From Leptodactylus fallax (Eukaryota > Chordata > Amphibia > Anura > Leptodactylidae): DNA of 64,000 nucleotides. Shown here one piece after another: positions 35,916-46,395 of this stretch (within the stretch, counting starts at the first letter, position 1; each line of letters begins with the position of its first letter). The stretch lies in NCBI GenBank assembly GCA_947044405.1, contig CAMRHE010000359.1:310001-374000 (forward strand). Reading direction: 5' to 3'. A program made the translations under genes and the position numbers. The notes beneath the pieces are model-generated. The model did no database searches. It saw nothing but the letters and a program-made list of their open reading frames with translations, and was not told where the DNA came from.

Positions 35916-36790
35916 TGTAAGGAGCTGGACCAGAGCCTCCGCGGCGGCATGCGGGGGTTGCCAGTCCTCTCCTTTACATGCTCCTTCCTGCCCCTAGGGA
36001 GGTAGGCCGGAACCTCCGCGATGTTATGCGGGGGTTGCCGGTCCTTTCCCGCTCGGGCCACGGGATTCTCTTCCGGAGCAGGGGCTCGGTCGGAACCTTC
36101 TTATTTGGTACTTCCGCTCCAGGTAATCGCTGGCTATTCAGTTTTCCCTGGTAGGAAGCGTTGCATATTTCCTGTCCTGTTACCTCCTGCTTCTGTTGTT
36201 TGACTATCCTTCTGGCCTCCCGATTTTGTACCTTGTTTTCCTCTCCTGTTAATGACCCCGGCTTGCCTTCAGACTTCGTCCTCCTGAACTTTGATTTGGT
36301 ACCACTCTGTTCTCCTGCTACCGACCCGGCTAGTTTGACACATCTATTTGGATTTCCCTTTGGTACTTCGCTAACCTCACGCTGACAACTCGGACCGTAC
36401 GACTACTCTTTGGAGCTCTTCTGCCATCTACTGTCTGCCACCATCCGCTGCTTACTACTCTGCAGACTGCCATCCCTATTCCTGCTACTCCTGGTAAGTG
36501 ATTCCGGTTTCTGTTCTGCTGTGTCTGGTGGTGTGCTGTGCGTCCAGCGCTCTCTGACCCCTACCGCTCTGCCCGTTAGTAGCTTCAAGTCCATCCCCAC
36601 CATCAGGGGCCCTGGTGAACATCTTTGGGGGGTGGGGTGCGGTTGGGAGAGCGCGGGACGTTCAGCACGGTTTTTACCATTTTGATCTGGTTTGACTGGT
36701 GCTGGGACTCACTGCTTAGCTCAACGCTGCATCTGTTTCCTAACATTACTATTGTGTTGTACGTGGGGTTATAAAGTTATTGTCAGGGTT
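35916..36790 (+). mobile_element. Possible solo LTR (Ty3/gypsy-like), boundaries uncertain
   Basis: This GC-richer island has a different base composition from its flanks. Two tandem copies of a roughly 80-bp unit sit near its left end (tgcgggggttgcc at about 35949 and about 36028). Long pyrimidine-rich stretches follow (ctgcttctgttgtttgacta). It lacks coding motifs. Its size and pyrimidine-rich character resemble vertebrate gypsy-type LTRs, but no primer-binding site, polypurine tract or target duplication was found. A GC-rich unclassified repeat or CpG-rich regulatory DNA are alternatives. Confidence 0.35.
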
Positions 36791-39099
36791 TGTTGTATAT
36801 ATTTCATGACCCATCTTCCTTTAATATAGTGTTGGATATTGGACTATTAGTTTATTGTTGGATGTTGGGGTATTGTTGGGTGGTAAGGTCCACTTTATTT
36901 CTTCTATCAACTGCTTTTTTTTTTTTTTTTTGCTGACCTTCCCCTAGAAGTGAGGATAATGTCGTTCAGGAAATTAATTTTCTCTGCCCTCATCAAACTC
37001 AATGTGCAATGTACTATAATAGTGTATATACTGAATTTCCCCATTGTGGGACTATTAAAGGACTATTATTATTATAGATTCTGCACATAGTGATGTCATC
37101 TTCTATAATGGCATCATTTGTGATTATTGCCTTTGTATATATTTTCTTCAGCAGTAAGGAGATTTAAGCTACAATAGACAAAATCCGTACTTTCATTGAC
37201 CTGATTTAGCTGTGTGCTTCATTTCTTCAGTTTGCATTGCTGTCCCATTACAACCTCCATTCATTCCGTCTGAAGCAGGCCCACAGACTCTTAATATTCG
37301 CGCTCTTTGCTTCCCGCTGTATAACCCATAGTAAAAAATAAAAGTCACACTGCACTCAGAATCTGAAAATTCCTTCCTTCCATGTCATATTCCTACACGT
37401 CACTGAGTAGTAACAGCTTTACCGTGTAGGGTTCCACCAAGCAACTTTTAGTAGTCTGCCATGGAGAATGGGATTTTAGGCTTAAAGGGGTTATATGGGG
37501 ACAGAACTTTTGCAGGGCATTCATTGCACTGGATAAGTATTCTTTCTCTATAAATCAGCGTCTCCCAACGTTCCGATTTTTAGCTTTGCAGGTTTCAGCT
37601 TTGACTCTGCTCTAATCCTGATGATTTTACATAAAGCAGGATAGAGTTGAGGAGAGTCTGAGGAACAAGACTTCTAGCCCCCCCCCCGCTGCGTCCTGCA
37701 TGGCTAATAAGCGGGGTGCTGGGGGACCCTCATCTATAGAGTAAGCTTATCCTGCGCAGTGAATATACTCTGAAAAGATTTACATCCCCAAATAAACCTT
37801 TTAATTCCAACTAATTTTCTGTCTTGCTTAAAGGAGTTTCCAAGATTGTTGAAAAATAGTTTTCACAACAGGGCATTATTGTGACAAAATAAGTCAATAT
37901 ATTAATCTCCCGGTAAATCCATCGATGCTGTGGGGTCTTGCTAACTGTCCTACAGTGACAATATGACAACCATGCGCACCTAAGTTTTTTGACTTAAAGG
38001 ATGTCAAATACTTGTTGTTAGGATGGCCTTCAATGGGGTCAACCACACATGAAAATTAGGGCAAGATACAAAATTGCTGTCAAGTAAAGTCTGTGATGCG
38101 GCATCTCCCATATGGCGGCTGCGCATTCTGCCCATTTTTTTATTACACTTTTAGTTAATTGTTAAAAGGGTGATCTGGTTTTTATGATAGGATAGGCCAT
38201 TGTTATTAGATTTTTTCTGTTTTGTAGCAAGGGCATTGTTATATCACTCATTGGACACACAAGAAAACTACAAGTTACTGTATATCACAGATGATCAATG
38301 TGACTAGGGCACAATCTGCACACAGGACGGTACCTCTGGTGGAAGCATACACCTACAAGTGGGCAGTGGGCTAGGGAGGCCCAGTGCAGACAAGTCCTGT
38401 TCACATCTTGCCTCTTCTGCTGTCCAGTGCAGTGCACACTCACAATGAGCTGACAATGGTTGGCCAGTATGTCCACCCAGCTCAGACTTGTGATTTTCTA
38501 TGGACCTACCTGCCAGAAGTGCACCACCTCCCCTTCATCTACTGTTGCTCTTGATTCTGGGCAGCACTGGTTGCTAATCTGTTAGACTTTGTGTGATCAG
38601 GGCCATGTGGATAAGTGTGCAACCTTTTTTATTACAGTGGATGGGCATTTCTGACTTTTCATATGGGACCCTGTGTACACAGCAACTCTTGTGTGTAGTA
38701 GCAGCTGGGTGATATAGCCAATGGTGCCACCTATAGTTGTAGCCCATAACCTTTAGCACATTATGAGTTGGGACACCATGCTGGATGAAGATGCTGCACC
38801 TTCCATTGATTTTGATTTCCCAAATGGATCCATTCCAACAAATCCATAGGTTTCCAATAGGCTTCAGTCATGGTTAAGAGTGTCCAGTTATCTCCGGTTA
38901 GACCTTTCAACATGATCAAACATGGTTCTGGAACTTTAGTATTGGTAAAATATCCTTAGGATGGGTCAACAATATCAGATTAGGGAGGTATAAGACTTGA
39001 TGCTAGTTGGCAAGCTTTATGCCTGTGTATTTGACATGCTAGCATCCAATCCCCTCATGGATTGTAGATGTGTGAGTGGTTGTTTTATCAGCATTCTGC
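36791..39099. other. Intergenic, no gene recognised
   Basis: There is a T-run (36908-36926) and a C-run (37677-37687). aaaggggttatatgggg near 37484 is a MITE-like terminus. Nothing coding is supported. Confidence 0.35.
37030..37077 (+). repeat. LINE 3' tail fragment
   Basis: ctgaatttccccattgtggg, then actattaaaggactatta and a short ATT tail. It is nearly identical to the end of the LINE fragment at 58692-58753. Confidence 0.75.
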
Positions 39100-39101
39100 T
39101 A

Positions 39102-39299
39102 CAGTGGGGAAAAATGTATTTAGTCAGCCACCAATTGTGCAAGTTCTCCCACTTAAAAAGAGGAGAGAGGCCTGTAATTGTCATCATAGGTAGACCTCAA
39201 CTATGAGAGACAAAATGAGAAAACAAATCCAGAAAATCACATTGTCTGATTTTTTAAGAATTTATTTGCAAATTATGGTAGAAAATAAGTATTTGGTCA
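39102..39299 (+). repeat. Left terminal inverted repeat of the Tc1 element
   Basis: About 198 bp. It matches the reverse complement of 40509-40707 apart from a few substitutions (the clearest cluster is gaggagagagg near 39160 against ggccggccgg-type sequence in the partner) and one or two indels. Confidence 0.95.
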
Positions 39300-39465
39300 C
39301 CTACAAACAAGCAGCATTTCTGGCTCTCCCAGACCTGTAACTTCTTCTTTAAGAGGCTCCTCTGTCCTCCACTCATTACCTGTAGTAATGGCTCCTGTTT
39401 GCAATTGTTATCAGTATAAAAGACACCTGTCCACAACCTCAAACAGTCACACTCCCAACTCCACT

Positions 39466-40497
39466 ATGGTGAAGACCAAAGAGCTGTGGAAGGACACCAG
39501 AAACAAAATTGTAGACCTGCACCAGGCTGGGAAGACTGAATCTGCAATAGGCAAGCAGCTTGGTGTGAAGAAATCAACTGTGGGAGCAATAATTAGAAAA
39601 TGGAAGACATACAAGACCACTGATTATAATCTCCCTCGATCAGGGGCTCCACGCAAGATCTCACCCCATGGGGTCAAAATGATCACAAGAACGGTGAGCA
39701 AAAATCCGAGAACCACAATGGGGGACCTAGTGAATGACCTGCAGAAAGCTGGGACTAATGTAACAAAGGCTACAGTCAGTAACACACTACGCCGCCAGGG
39801 ACTCAGATCCTGCAGTGCCAGACGTGTCCCCCTGCTTAAGCCAGTACATATCCGGGCCCGTCTGAAGTTTGATAAAAAGCATTTGGATGTTCCAGAAGAG
39901 TATTGGGAGAATGTCATATGGTCAGATGAAACCAAAGTAGAACTGTTTGGTAGAAACACAGCTCGTCGTGTTTGGAGGAGAGTGAATGCTGAGTTGCATC
40001 CAAAGAACACCATACCTACTGTGAAGCATGGGGGTGGCAACATCATGCTTTGGGGCTGTTTCTCTGCAAAGGGACCAGGACGACTGATCCATGTACATGA
40101 AAGAATGAATGGGTTCATGTATCGTGAGATTTTGAGTGCAAACCTCCTTCCATCAGCAAAGGCATTGAAGATGAAACGTGGCTGGGTCTTTCAGCATGAC
40201 AATGATCCCAAGCACACCGCCAGGGCAACGAAGGAGTGGCTTCGTAAGAAGCATTTCAAGGTCCTGGAGTGGCCTAGCCAGTCTCCAGATCTCAATCCCA
40301 TAGAAAACCTTTGGAGGGAGTTGAATGTCCGTGTTTCCCAGCGACAGCCCCAAAACATCACTGCTCTAGAGGAGATCTGCATGGAGGAATGGGCCAACAT
40401 ACACAGCAACAGTGTGTGCCAACCTTGTGAAGACTTACAGAAAACGTCTGACCTCTGTCATTGCCAACAAAGTATATATAACAAAGTATTGAGATGA
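39466..40497 (+). CDS. Tc1-type transposase (DD34E), C-terminus frameshifted
   Basis: The protein would bind the terminal repeats and move the element by cut-and-paste at TA. The ATG at 39466 is chosen because MVKTKEL is the usual family start; the open frame extends 26 codons upstream. It encodes an N-terminal paired-like HTH (about residues 5-55, with [14 protein letters not shown]), a second HTH with [12 protein letters not shown], then the RNase-H-like core. The triad is IWSDETK, then [11 protein letters not shown], then [11 protein letters not shown], with 34 residues between the second D and the E. At 343 codons the length is normal. However, near 40400 the frame slips: downstream sequence in the next frame reads [13 protein letters not shown] and would stop at 40490-40492 in ITKY, the usual family end. 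The last 32 or so residues here are therefore foreign, and activity is doubtful. Confidence 0.93.
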   Translation: MVKTKELWKDTRNKIVDLHQAGKTESAIGKQLGVKKSTVGAIIRKWKTYKTTDYNLPRSGAPRKISPHGVKMITRTVSKNPRTTMGDLVNDLQKAGTNVTKATVSNTLRRQGLRSCSARRVPLLKPVHIRARLKFDKKHLDVPEEYWENVIWSDETKVELFGRNTARRVWRRVNAELHPKNTIPTVKHGGGNIMLWGCFSAKGPGRLIHVHERMNGFMYREILSANLLPSAKALKMKRGWVFQHDNDPKHTARATKEWLRKKHFKVLEWPSQSPDLNPIENLWRELNVRVSQRQPQNITALEEICMEEWANIHSNSVCQPCEDLQKTSDLCHCQQSIYNKVLR

Positions 40498-40508
40498 ACT
40501 TTTGTTAT

Positions 40509-40707
40509 TGACCAAATACTTATTTTCCACCATAATTTGCAAATAAATTCTTTAAAAATCAGACAATGTGATTTTCTGGATTTGTTTTCTCATTTTGTCT
40601 CTCATAGTTGAGGTCTACCTATGATGACAATTACCGGCCGGCCTCATCTTTTTAAGTGGGAGAACTTGCACAATTGGTGGCTGACTAAATACTTTTTTTC
40701 CCCACTG
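40509..40707 (-). repeat. Right terminal inverted repeat of the Tc1 element
   Basis: About 199 bp, ending in ttttttccccactg immediately before TA. See the left repeat for the comparison. Confidence 0.95.
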
Positions 40708-40709
40708 TA

Positions 40710-41050
40710 TGTCACATGGGCCTGCCTGCATCCTGAACCATGGTTTCATCTGGCATCAGGTAAAGGTGGCCATTTTTCAGTGATATGATTTTATATGATG
40801 TGTTTGTGATATGTGATTTATGGCACCCCCACTAATCTTAAGTGACCACGATGTTCCAGAACAGGTAGAGCTCTATTGTGTAGGGAATGGTACTGCAGCT
40901 CTCTCCTGTTCTTTTGAATAGGACTGAATTGCAGTAGCATTTCCAGCCATTACATTGGAGCTGTGTCTGTTCTGATGCTGTTGTGGAGCACTGTGGCCCC
41001 TGGGGGTCCAGGAGTCAGACCCCTATTGACCTGATATTGATGACAAATAA
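40710..41050. other. Intergenic, no gene recognised
   Basis: No coding similarity. Around 40990 (ccaggagtcagacccctattgacct) it resembles arms of the bipartite MITEs seen elsewhere. Confidence 0.3.
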
Positions 41051-41054
41051 TCTG

Positions 41055-41390
41055 TATTAAAGGATGAACTTTTTTTATATTAGGCTAGGGAAACAAAACA
41101 AAACAAAAAACATACTCACCTGTCCTTGGTGCTTTGGTGTCTCTCCTGCTGCTCCGGTGTTATCTTCCAGAAGATGTCCCTCCTGCAAAAGACCGCTAAG
41201 GCCAATCAGGGGCCCCAGTAAAGGGACCCGGGATGTCACAGTGCGGCGGGGACATCCGCTGCAAGAAAACAGAGTAGCAGGACCGGACCATGCTGGGAGA
41301 CACAGTGGGGGAGTGAGTGTGTTTTTTTTTTTTTTTTCACCTTCCCCAGCCTAATATATAAAAAAAGCTTATCCTGGACAACTTCTTTAA
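41055..41390. repeat. Palindromic repeat ('actcacctgtcc..gctccggtgt')
   Basis: The left half (atactcacctgtccttgg, tgctgctccggtgt) is mirrored by the right half (agcaggaccggaccatgctg, ggggagtgagtgtg). It is related to 42100-42555, and the same family starts at 63880 and is cut by the window end. Confidence 0.6.
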
Positions 41391-41463
41391 ATCCTGGAAA
41401 AGCCTCTTACAATATAGTATATCTCTAGGACTGCTTTTTGTGCAACTGAATTTGAGAGCTTTA

Positions 41464-41641
41464 GGCTGAGGCCCCACATTGTGGAAAAACAGCTTTTTTT
41501 GTTGCAGATTTTGTTGTGGTTTTTTGAGCCAAAGGCAAGAGTGGCTACATAAGGAATGGGCAATATATAGGAAGCTCTTATAGTCCTACAGCAAAATCTG
41601 CAACAAAAAAATCTGCGTTTCCGCAATGTGAGGCCTCAGCC
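41464..41641. repeat. Harbinger-like palindromic MITE, copy 3
   Basis: TTA lies on both sides (41461-41463, 41642-41644). The ends ggctgaggccccacattg and cgcaatgtgaggcctcagcc are inverted repeats. 178 bp, non-coding. Confidence 0.8.
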
Positions 41642-41832
41642 TTAGACTGGTTTCACACAAGTATAATGCCACTACAACTCGGGATCCATATTGTGGCCAC
41701 AAAAGCCGAACCGCCTGTGATTCTAAAGAGTTCTATGGTAATCAAAGTTTAATTCGGTACAACCACAAGAAGTCTGGGTATTGCAGCCGAAAAAAAATAC
41801 GCTAAAATGTCTGTGGGAATAATCTCGTTTTA

Positions 41833-42090
41833 GGCTAAGGCAACACATAGTGAAGACATTGCGTTTTTCCCCCCCCCTTATTAAATCTAAGGAAAAACGC
41901 TCACTTTTCTTCAACTAATATTCTTTCAAAAATGCAGGTTTTCTGCACCATTTTTTTCGCAATGTGTGGATGAGATTAACCAGAATGTCATTAACTTTTC
42001 TGGCAATTTATAAAGCAGTGTTTTTTTCTGCTGCGTTTTCACAGCTGCCAAAAATGCTGGGTTTTTGTTTCTCATTGTGGGCCCTTAGCC
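41833..42090. repeat. Harbinger-like palindromic MITE, copy 4
   Basis: TTA lies at 41830-41832 and 42091-42093. The ends ggctaaggcaacacatagtg and cattgtgggcccttagcc are inverted. The interior has paired aaaaacgc/gcgttttc-type blocks. Confidence 0.75.
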
Positions 42091-42099
42091 TTAAACAGG

Positions 42100-42555
42100 C
42101 AAAAAAATATTTTTAAAATAGGCCCGGGGAGGTGAAAAAAACCCAAAACATAACCACCGGTCCCCGATGCTCTGGTGTCCTCCCAGCACGGTCTAGTCTT
42201 GCTGCTCCGGTGTCTTCTAGAAGTGAAACTCCTCACCGGCTATGACGTCCCATATTACTTCCGCTGAAGCTGCTGACTGCTTCATGTGACTGCTGAGGCC
42301 AAGCAGCGGCCTCAGGAAGTGACCTCAGGATGTCACAGGTAGTGAGGCGTTTCACTTCTAGAAGAAACCGGAGCAGCAAGACCGGACCGTGCTGGGATTG
42401 GCCTCAGCAGTCACATGCAGTGGGAACTTCTGGCGGAAGACAACAAAGGACCGGCAGGACCGAACCATTAGAGCATTGGGGGAAAGGTGAGTATGATTTT
42501 TTTCTTTCTCACCTCCCCTGGCCTATTTAAAATATAAATTTTTGCGGGGACAACC
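42100..42555. repeat. Palindromic repeat, 450 bp
   Basis: The arms mirror each other: cttctagaagtgaaactcct at left against cgtttcacttctagaag at right, and caggaagtgacctcagg near the centre. Outer ends are ggcccggggaggtg against cacctcccctggcc. It belongs to the same family as 41055. Confidence 0.7.
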
Positions 42556-43391
42556 CCAAAGTGGTTTTTTGCCATCAAGACTGCGCCTACTAACAACCTG
42601 ATGTTACTACTTTTATCTTCTTACAAGTTACTATTTCATTTTTGTTGTTTTTGCAGTTTTTCCTATAGCTGGAAATAGATAAAGGATTGGAAAGATATTG
42701 TCACATAGTGAATTGAATCCTGATTTAAAATCTGAATAATATAAAATGAAATTTTCAATTCTGTATCTCGGGACAGGTCACTTTAGCATCCATAGTATTG
42801 GTGCACAGGACGCCATTTTATCATTTACACATCACAACTTGAAATTGTTCAATGTGAAGCCCTTTCAGATTAAATGTATTGAACATTTTGCTATGAAGAA
42901 CAGAATCTTCTTTTAGAACACAGTATGTACAACATACGGAAATGTACCCCGTGATTTAGCCAGCAGCTTAAATATACACAACGGCCGCCAAACTTTAATC
43001 CCACAAAAAGAAAGTGCAACTAAAAAATATAAATAAATAAATAATTAAATAAAGATGGCTTTCAGTTTGTACGAGTCTTCTTAGAGTAGAAGATGGACAT
43101 CCGCAAAATCAGGTCCAAGCAGAACGTGTATTCTCAGAGAGCTGTACAAGCGTACTAGATGCACCTTTCAGGTCCGTAAAATCCACAGTGCCCATGAAAC
43201 TATTTAGTGCATCTGATTTATTTGTTTGTGTCAAGTCTTTTTGTGATTAAAGGGTTCATAAGAGAGTTTCAACCTGATCATCTAAGGTTCTACATGATCC
43301 TTTTGACATGTCCACAGCCCACCCAGTTCCTTACGTATGCTCTTTGGACCACAGCAACGATAGGATATATAATCCAACCGTGCATGTTGTT
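42556..43391 (-). other. PRR7: PRR7 3' UTR and downstream sequence
   Basis: Apparently single-copy sequence follows the PRR7 stop. Plus-strand TTTATT at 43217-43222 is a minus-strand AATAAA about 170 nt after the stop and the best nearby poly(A) signal. A longer UTR reaching toward the edge of the 42555 repeat is possible (a weaker ATTAAA lies near 42993). No other gene is seen. Confidence 0.45.
43217..43222 (-). promoter_or_regulatory. PRR7: Candidate poly(A) signal for PRR7
   Basis: AATAAA on the minus strand, 170 nt downstream of the PRR7 stop codon. It is the only canonical hexamer noticed between the stop and 42600. Confidence 0.4.
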
Positions 43392-43771
43392 TCAAACAGC
43401 TGTAGTCCTGCCCAGAAGAGGAATTGGGAAGATCAGCTGGCAACCCCTAGGCAGTCTATGTAGACCCCCACTTCCAATTTCAGAGCCTGACCAGGATGGT
43501 CGCCTCACTCTCTGTGCTTCTTGAGGAGGATTTGTTGAAATTGGTGAACTTAGGGCACCTGGAAGTGGCTGTGTATGAGGTGGTCCTGCCAGATGTTGTT
43601 TATGGCTCAGGGGTTGTTCTGGTTTCACAAGCTCATCCTGAACAGTGAGAAAAGGACTAAGGATTTTCCTGTAGATACCTCGAGTGTCAGTCAGGACTTC
43701 ACTGTAGGGTGGTGGTGGTTCTGCCATAAGCAATGCCTCTTCATAGCATGGTGGCTGAGACAAATCTGGTT
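43392..43771 (-). CDS. PRR7: PRR7, terminal coding exon
   Basis: PRR7 is a single-pass adaptor of synaptic and T-cell membranes. It is reported to bind PSD-95 family PDZ domains and to influence c-Jun turnover. This exon encodes the cytoplasmic C-terminal 125 residues: [20 protein letters not shown], then [12 protein letters not shown], a proline-rich stretch, and the end [10 protein letters not shown], a class I PDZ ligand (T-A-V). PPCY and PPPPY are candidate WW/SH3-type ligands. The match to mammalian PRR7, which I recall as sharing the [25 protein letters not shown] block and the GRTTAV end, is extensive. The exon begins at 43771 after the acceptor AG (tttatag, 43773-43772). The first two bases complete a codon with the upstream phase-1 G, giving E-P-D-L-S-Q. 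No ATG is needed here. The stop is TGA at 43394-43392. Confidence 0.95.
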
Positions 43772-43940
43772 CTATAAATTCAATACAAAGAGGATACAGG
43801 TTAATACATGCAATGTGTATTACCTATATTAATGGATACAATATATAGGCCAATATATATTCATCAACATAATCTTGTCATCTTGCACAGTGACATGTAT
43901 GTGAGTATTATGTTAATGATATGTTAATAGTTTACAAGTG

Positions 43941-44284
43941 AAAGGGGACCTGTCAGGTGGTTTTCCCACCATAAACATAAAAAGTCTTATGTAGTCACAA
44001 TGGGCGGGAGCGGCTTCAGCCCAGTCCTCGTGGGCATGACAGACATCTCCCTAACAGTCCCCTCACTCCCTGACGTCACGAGAGAAATGTCAGTCACACC
44101 TAGGTGGTGTGATTAATAAGCAGTCGGCATGACTAGACGGAAGCTGCCCCCTGACCCCGTGACTACTTAGGTTACTTTACTGCAACAGAAAGATTACAGA
44201 GGACACCAATACAAGGGAATTACTTCATCCTGCATATGATGGGGCCAATTTATGGTTGAAAAACCACCTGACAGGTTCCCTTTT
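43941..44284. repeat. Palindromic MITE, 344 bp
   Basis: aaaggggacctgtcaggtgg at the left end is mirrored by ccacctgacaggttccctttt-type sequence at the right end. The interior has cctgacgtcacgagagaaat and no ORF. The target duplication is not resolved. Confidence 0.8.
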
Positions 44285-44759
44285 GCAGTAACTAACACTA
44301 GTTAAAGGACTAAACATAAGCAATAGACTAAAAAAATCCCACAGTGTCTCCATTAATCTTTTTTATTCCTTTGATCCTATTTGATCCCTTGTCTCATGCT
44401 GTGATCAAAAGTGAAAAGTATGTAAAGAAATCTGTAAAGTAACTGCTCTGTTTGCAAAAGAACAAAAAGAGTCTCAAACTTTGCCCCCTTTACTAAGGTT
44501 TTTGTCACCATTTTGTCATGTAAACTTTAAGGTGGAATTGTCAATTCACTTTTTTTTCACTATGGTGTAGGGGGTGTTTGGTGAACATTTTTGTAACCTA
44601 CTCTGGCATAATTTGCGCCAAAAACCTGTCTAACATGCTGTTCACCACATTTATCAATTGCTTTAGACACTTTTCCAACTTATGTGAAAAACTTGTGTGG
44701 TTGTGGCCTTACAGGAAAGGGGCATGGCTAAAGTTGCAACTCTGTGCTCCAAAAAAATA
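44285..44759 (-). other. PRR7 intron, no feature recognised
   Basis: The stretch is AT-rich. gtgtttggtgaacatttttg near 44573 resembles the outer arms of the 60259 foldback, so this is probably its diverged left arm. Confidence 0.35.
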
Positions 44760-45139
44760 GTAAATCCGCCCCACTGTGTATTGACAGTATGTGCATATGT
44801 AGTGGTCACTTCAAAGAGCTGTATCTCCAGTTTTATACTACCTAGAACAGTGGTTCTGGTGTCATATGAAAGCTGAGATGAATGCATATAAAGCTCATGT
44901 TACTGAATGTATTTTTAACAGGTGATATATTTGTTTTTTTATATCTATAACTGGGATCTTGGTAGCATATGTAAGCTGAGAATCTCCATTCTTTTAGGTG
45001 GTATAAAATTAGAGATATATCTATTTAAAGTGACCCTCCACCTCTGACAACTGCTACATATAGACATACTTGCGGTACACTGGCATTGCTTAGTTAGAGA
45101 GTTGCTAGGGAGAACCTGCTTTCTGTTAAAAGGAAGTAA
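44760..45139. repeat. Diverged foldback, relative of 60259-60975
   Basis: tgtatctccagttttatact, ggttctggtgtcatatgaaa and gctgagat occur here and, slightly altered, in the 60259 element. The second half carries their inverted counterparts (agctgagaatctcc, ggtggtataaaattagagat). Confidence 0.6.
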
Positions 45140-45412
45140 AAGTTCAAAGAGGGCCTGGATGCCTTTCTTGAACAGAACAATATTACGGGTTATCGGTTTT
45201 AGATTTTAAGGGCACGTTGATCCAGGGTTTTATACTGATTGCCAGATTGGAGTAAGGAATTTTTTCCCATGAAATGGGGCAATTGGCATAAGCCTCATGG
45301 GGTTTTTTGCCTTCCTCTGGATCAACACTGTAGGGGCTGTAGGGTTATAGGTTGGACTTGATGGACTGATGTCTTTATCCAACCTCATCTACTATGTAAC
45401 TATGTATGTAAA
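45140..45412 (+). repeat. LINE-like 3' end with short tandem tail
   Basis: It includes tgccttcctctggatcaac, ggttggacttgatggactga and tgtctttatccaacctcatc and ends in ctatgtaactatgtatgtaa. I recognise this as the style of a high-copy vertebrate LINE 3' end (CR1/L2-like suggested). 5'-truncated, non-coding. Confidence 0.5.
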
Positions 45413-46139
45413 TAGATAGTATATGTCAAACATGATCAGCAAACACCTACCTACACTATAGTAAAAAAGTGAAACTTACATGATCATGAAAAAGAGCCAG
45501 ACTGGCCTATTCATACACCTTATATTGCACTCTACATAGTACAGTACATTATATGGATGTTTTCCTTTAACTAATATTTAGACACAGTTCTTCCTATACA
45601 CAATGTAATAGGATTTTTCAGTAACATTCTGTATATACACTATACAAATCTGCATCTTTGTGGCAGTAGCTGTCACTGTCTTTTGCTGGAGATACATTTA
45701 CATACTGTTTCTATGGTACAGTGTAGAAGTCTTATACCTGCACATAACATATTTATGATGATTATTTCTCTTACCTGAAATCTGACCTGAAAATGCTAAT
45801 ACCATGTGATTCATGCATTCATTTTACACTGACAGCTGCCACAATGAATTGTCTCAAGTCAGATCTCAACCTGTTTTATTAGGATTTCGCTATCACAGAA
45901 ATTTATTTGTCAGGTATGAAGGGTCTAAAGAGGTTTTTTTTTCCTCTTTTTAAGCCACTATACAATAATGTAATAATGACATAACTGGGTTTAAAATAAA
46001 GATTGCCTTTTTGTCACATGTTGGTTGTATAAACTACCTCAGTAGATACTGGAATAAAACCAAACATTGCCCTAGGCAGATAAGCTCACTTATCTGAGTT
46101 CTAACCTTGCTCGCTAGTAATGCATTTCCAGATTATTAA
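45413..46139 (-). other. PRR7 intron, no feature recognised
   Basis: AT-rich intronic sequence without recognisable repeat or exon. Confidence 0.35.
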
Positions 46140-46395
46140 TAGGATCGGTGCTGCAGTTCCCTGGAACCACCACTATGCAGTGGATGGGGCTGCTGTGCCG
46201 CTCCTATTACTTGAATAAAAGCGCTGCTGCACAAGCTAGCCTGTCGGCTAGCAGCTTCTGGCACCTGGAGGCTGCTTCAACAGCTGATCTGCGCAGAGAC
46301 CAGGTGTCCGATCCTCACAAATCACATACTTATGGCCTATTGTGTGGATAGGTCATCAGTATAAAAAATTGATTTAGGGCCTAAAAAGCCCCTTT
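46140..46395. repeat. MITE, copy 2 of the 6684 family
   Basis: It shares tatgcagtggatggggctgc, gccgctcctat and ggataggtcatcagtat with 6684-6930, and ends in aaaagcccctttaag. The intervening ORF is an artefact. Confidence 0.6.

Larger units (their letters stand above)
39102..40707 (+). mobile_element. Nearly intact Tc1/mariner element, 1606 bp
   Basis: TA target duplications lie at 39100-39101 and 40708-40709. Terminal inverted repeats of about 198 bp (39102-39299 and 40509-40707) begin CAGTGGGGAAAAA and are nearly identical. Each has an outer copy (gtatttagtcagccacc) and an inner copy (agtatttggtca) of the direct repeat, i.e. IR/DR organisation. A single transposase ORF fills the interior. 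Total length, termini and target site are all those of a full-length Tc1-type transposon, so the insertion is relatively young. Confidence 0.97.

Noticed and set aside
43392..43763. 123-codon minus ORF as an independent gene
   Set aside because: Its first codon is TTG, not ATG, and the family-conserved residues continue upstream to an acceptor at 43772. It is the PRR7 terminal exon.
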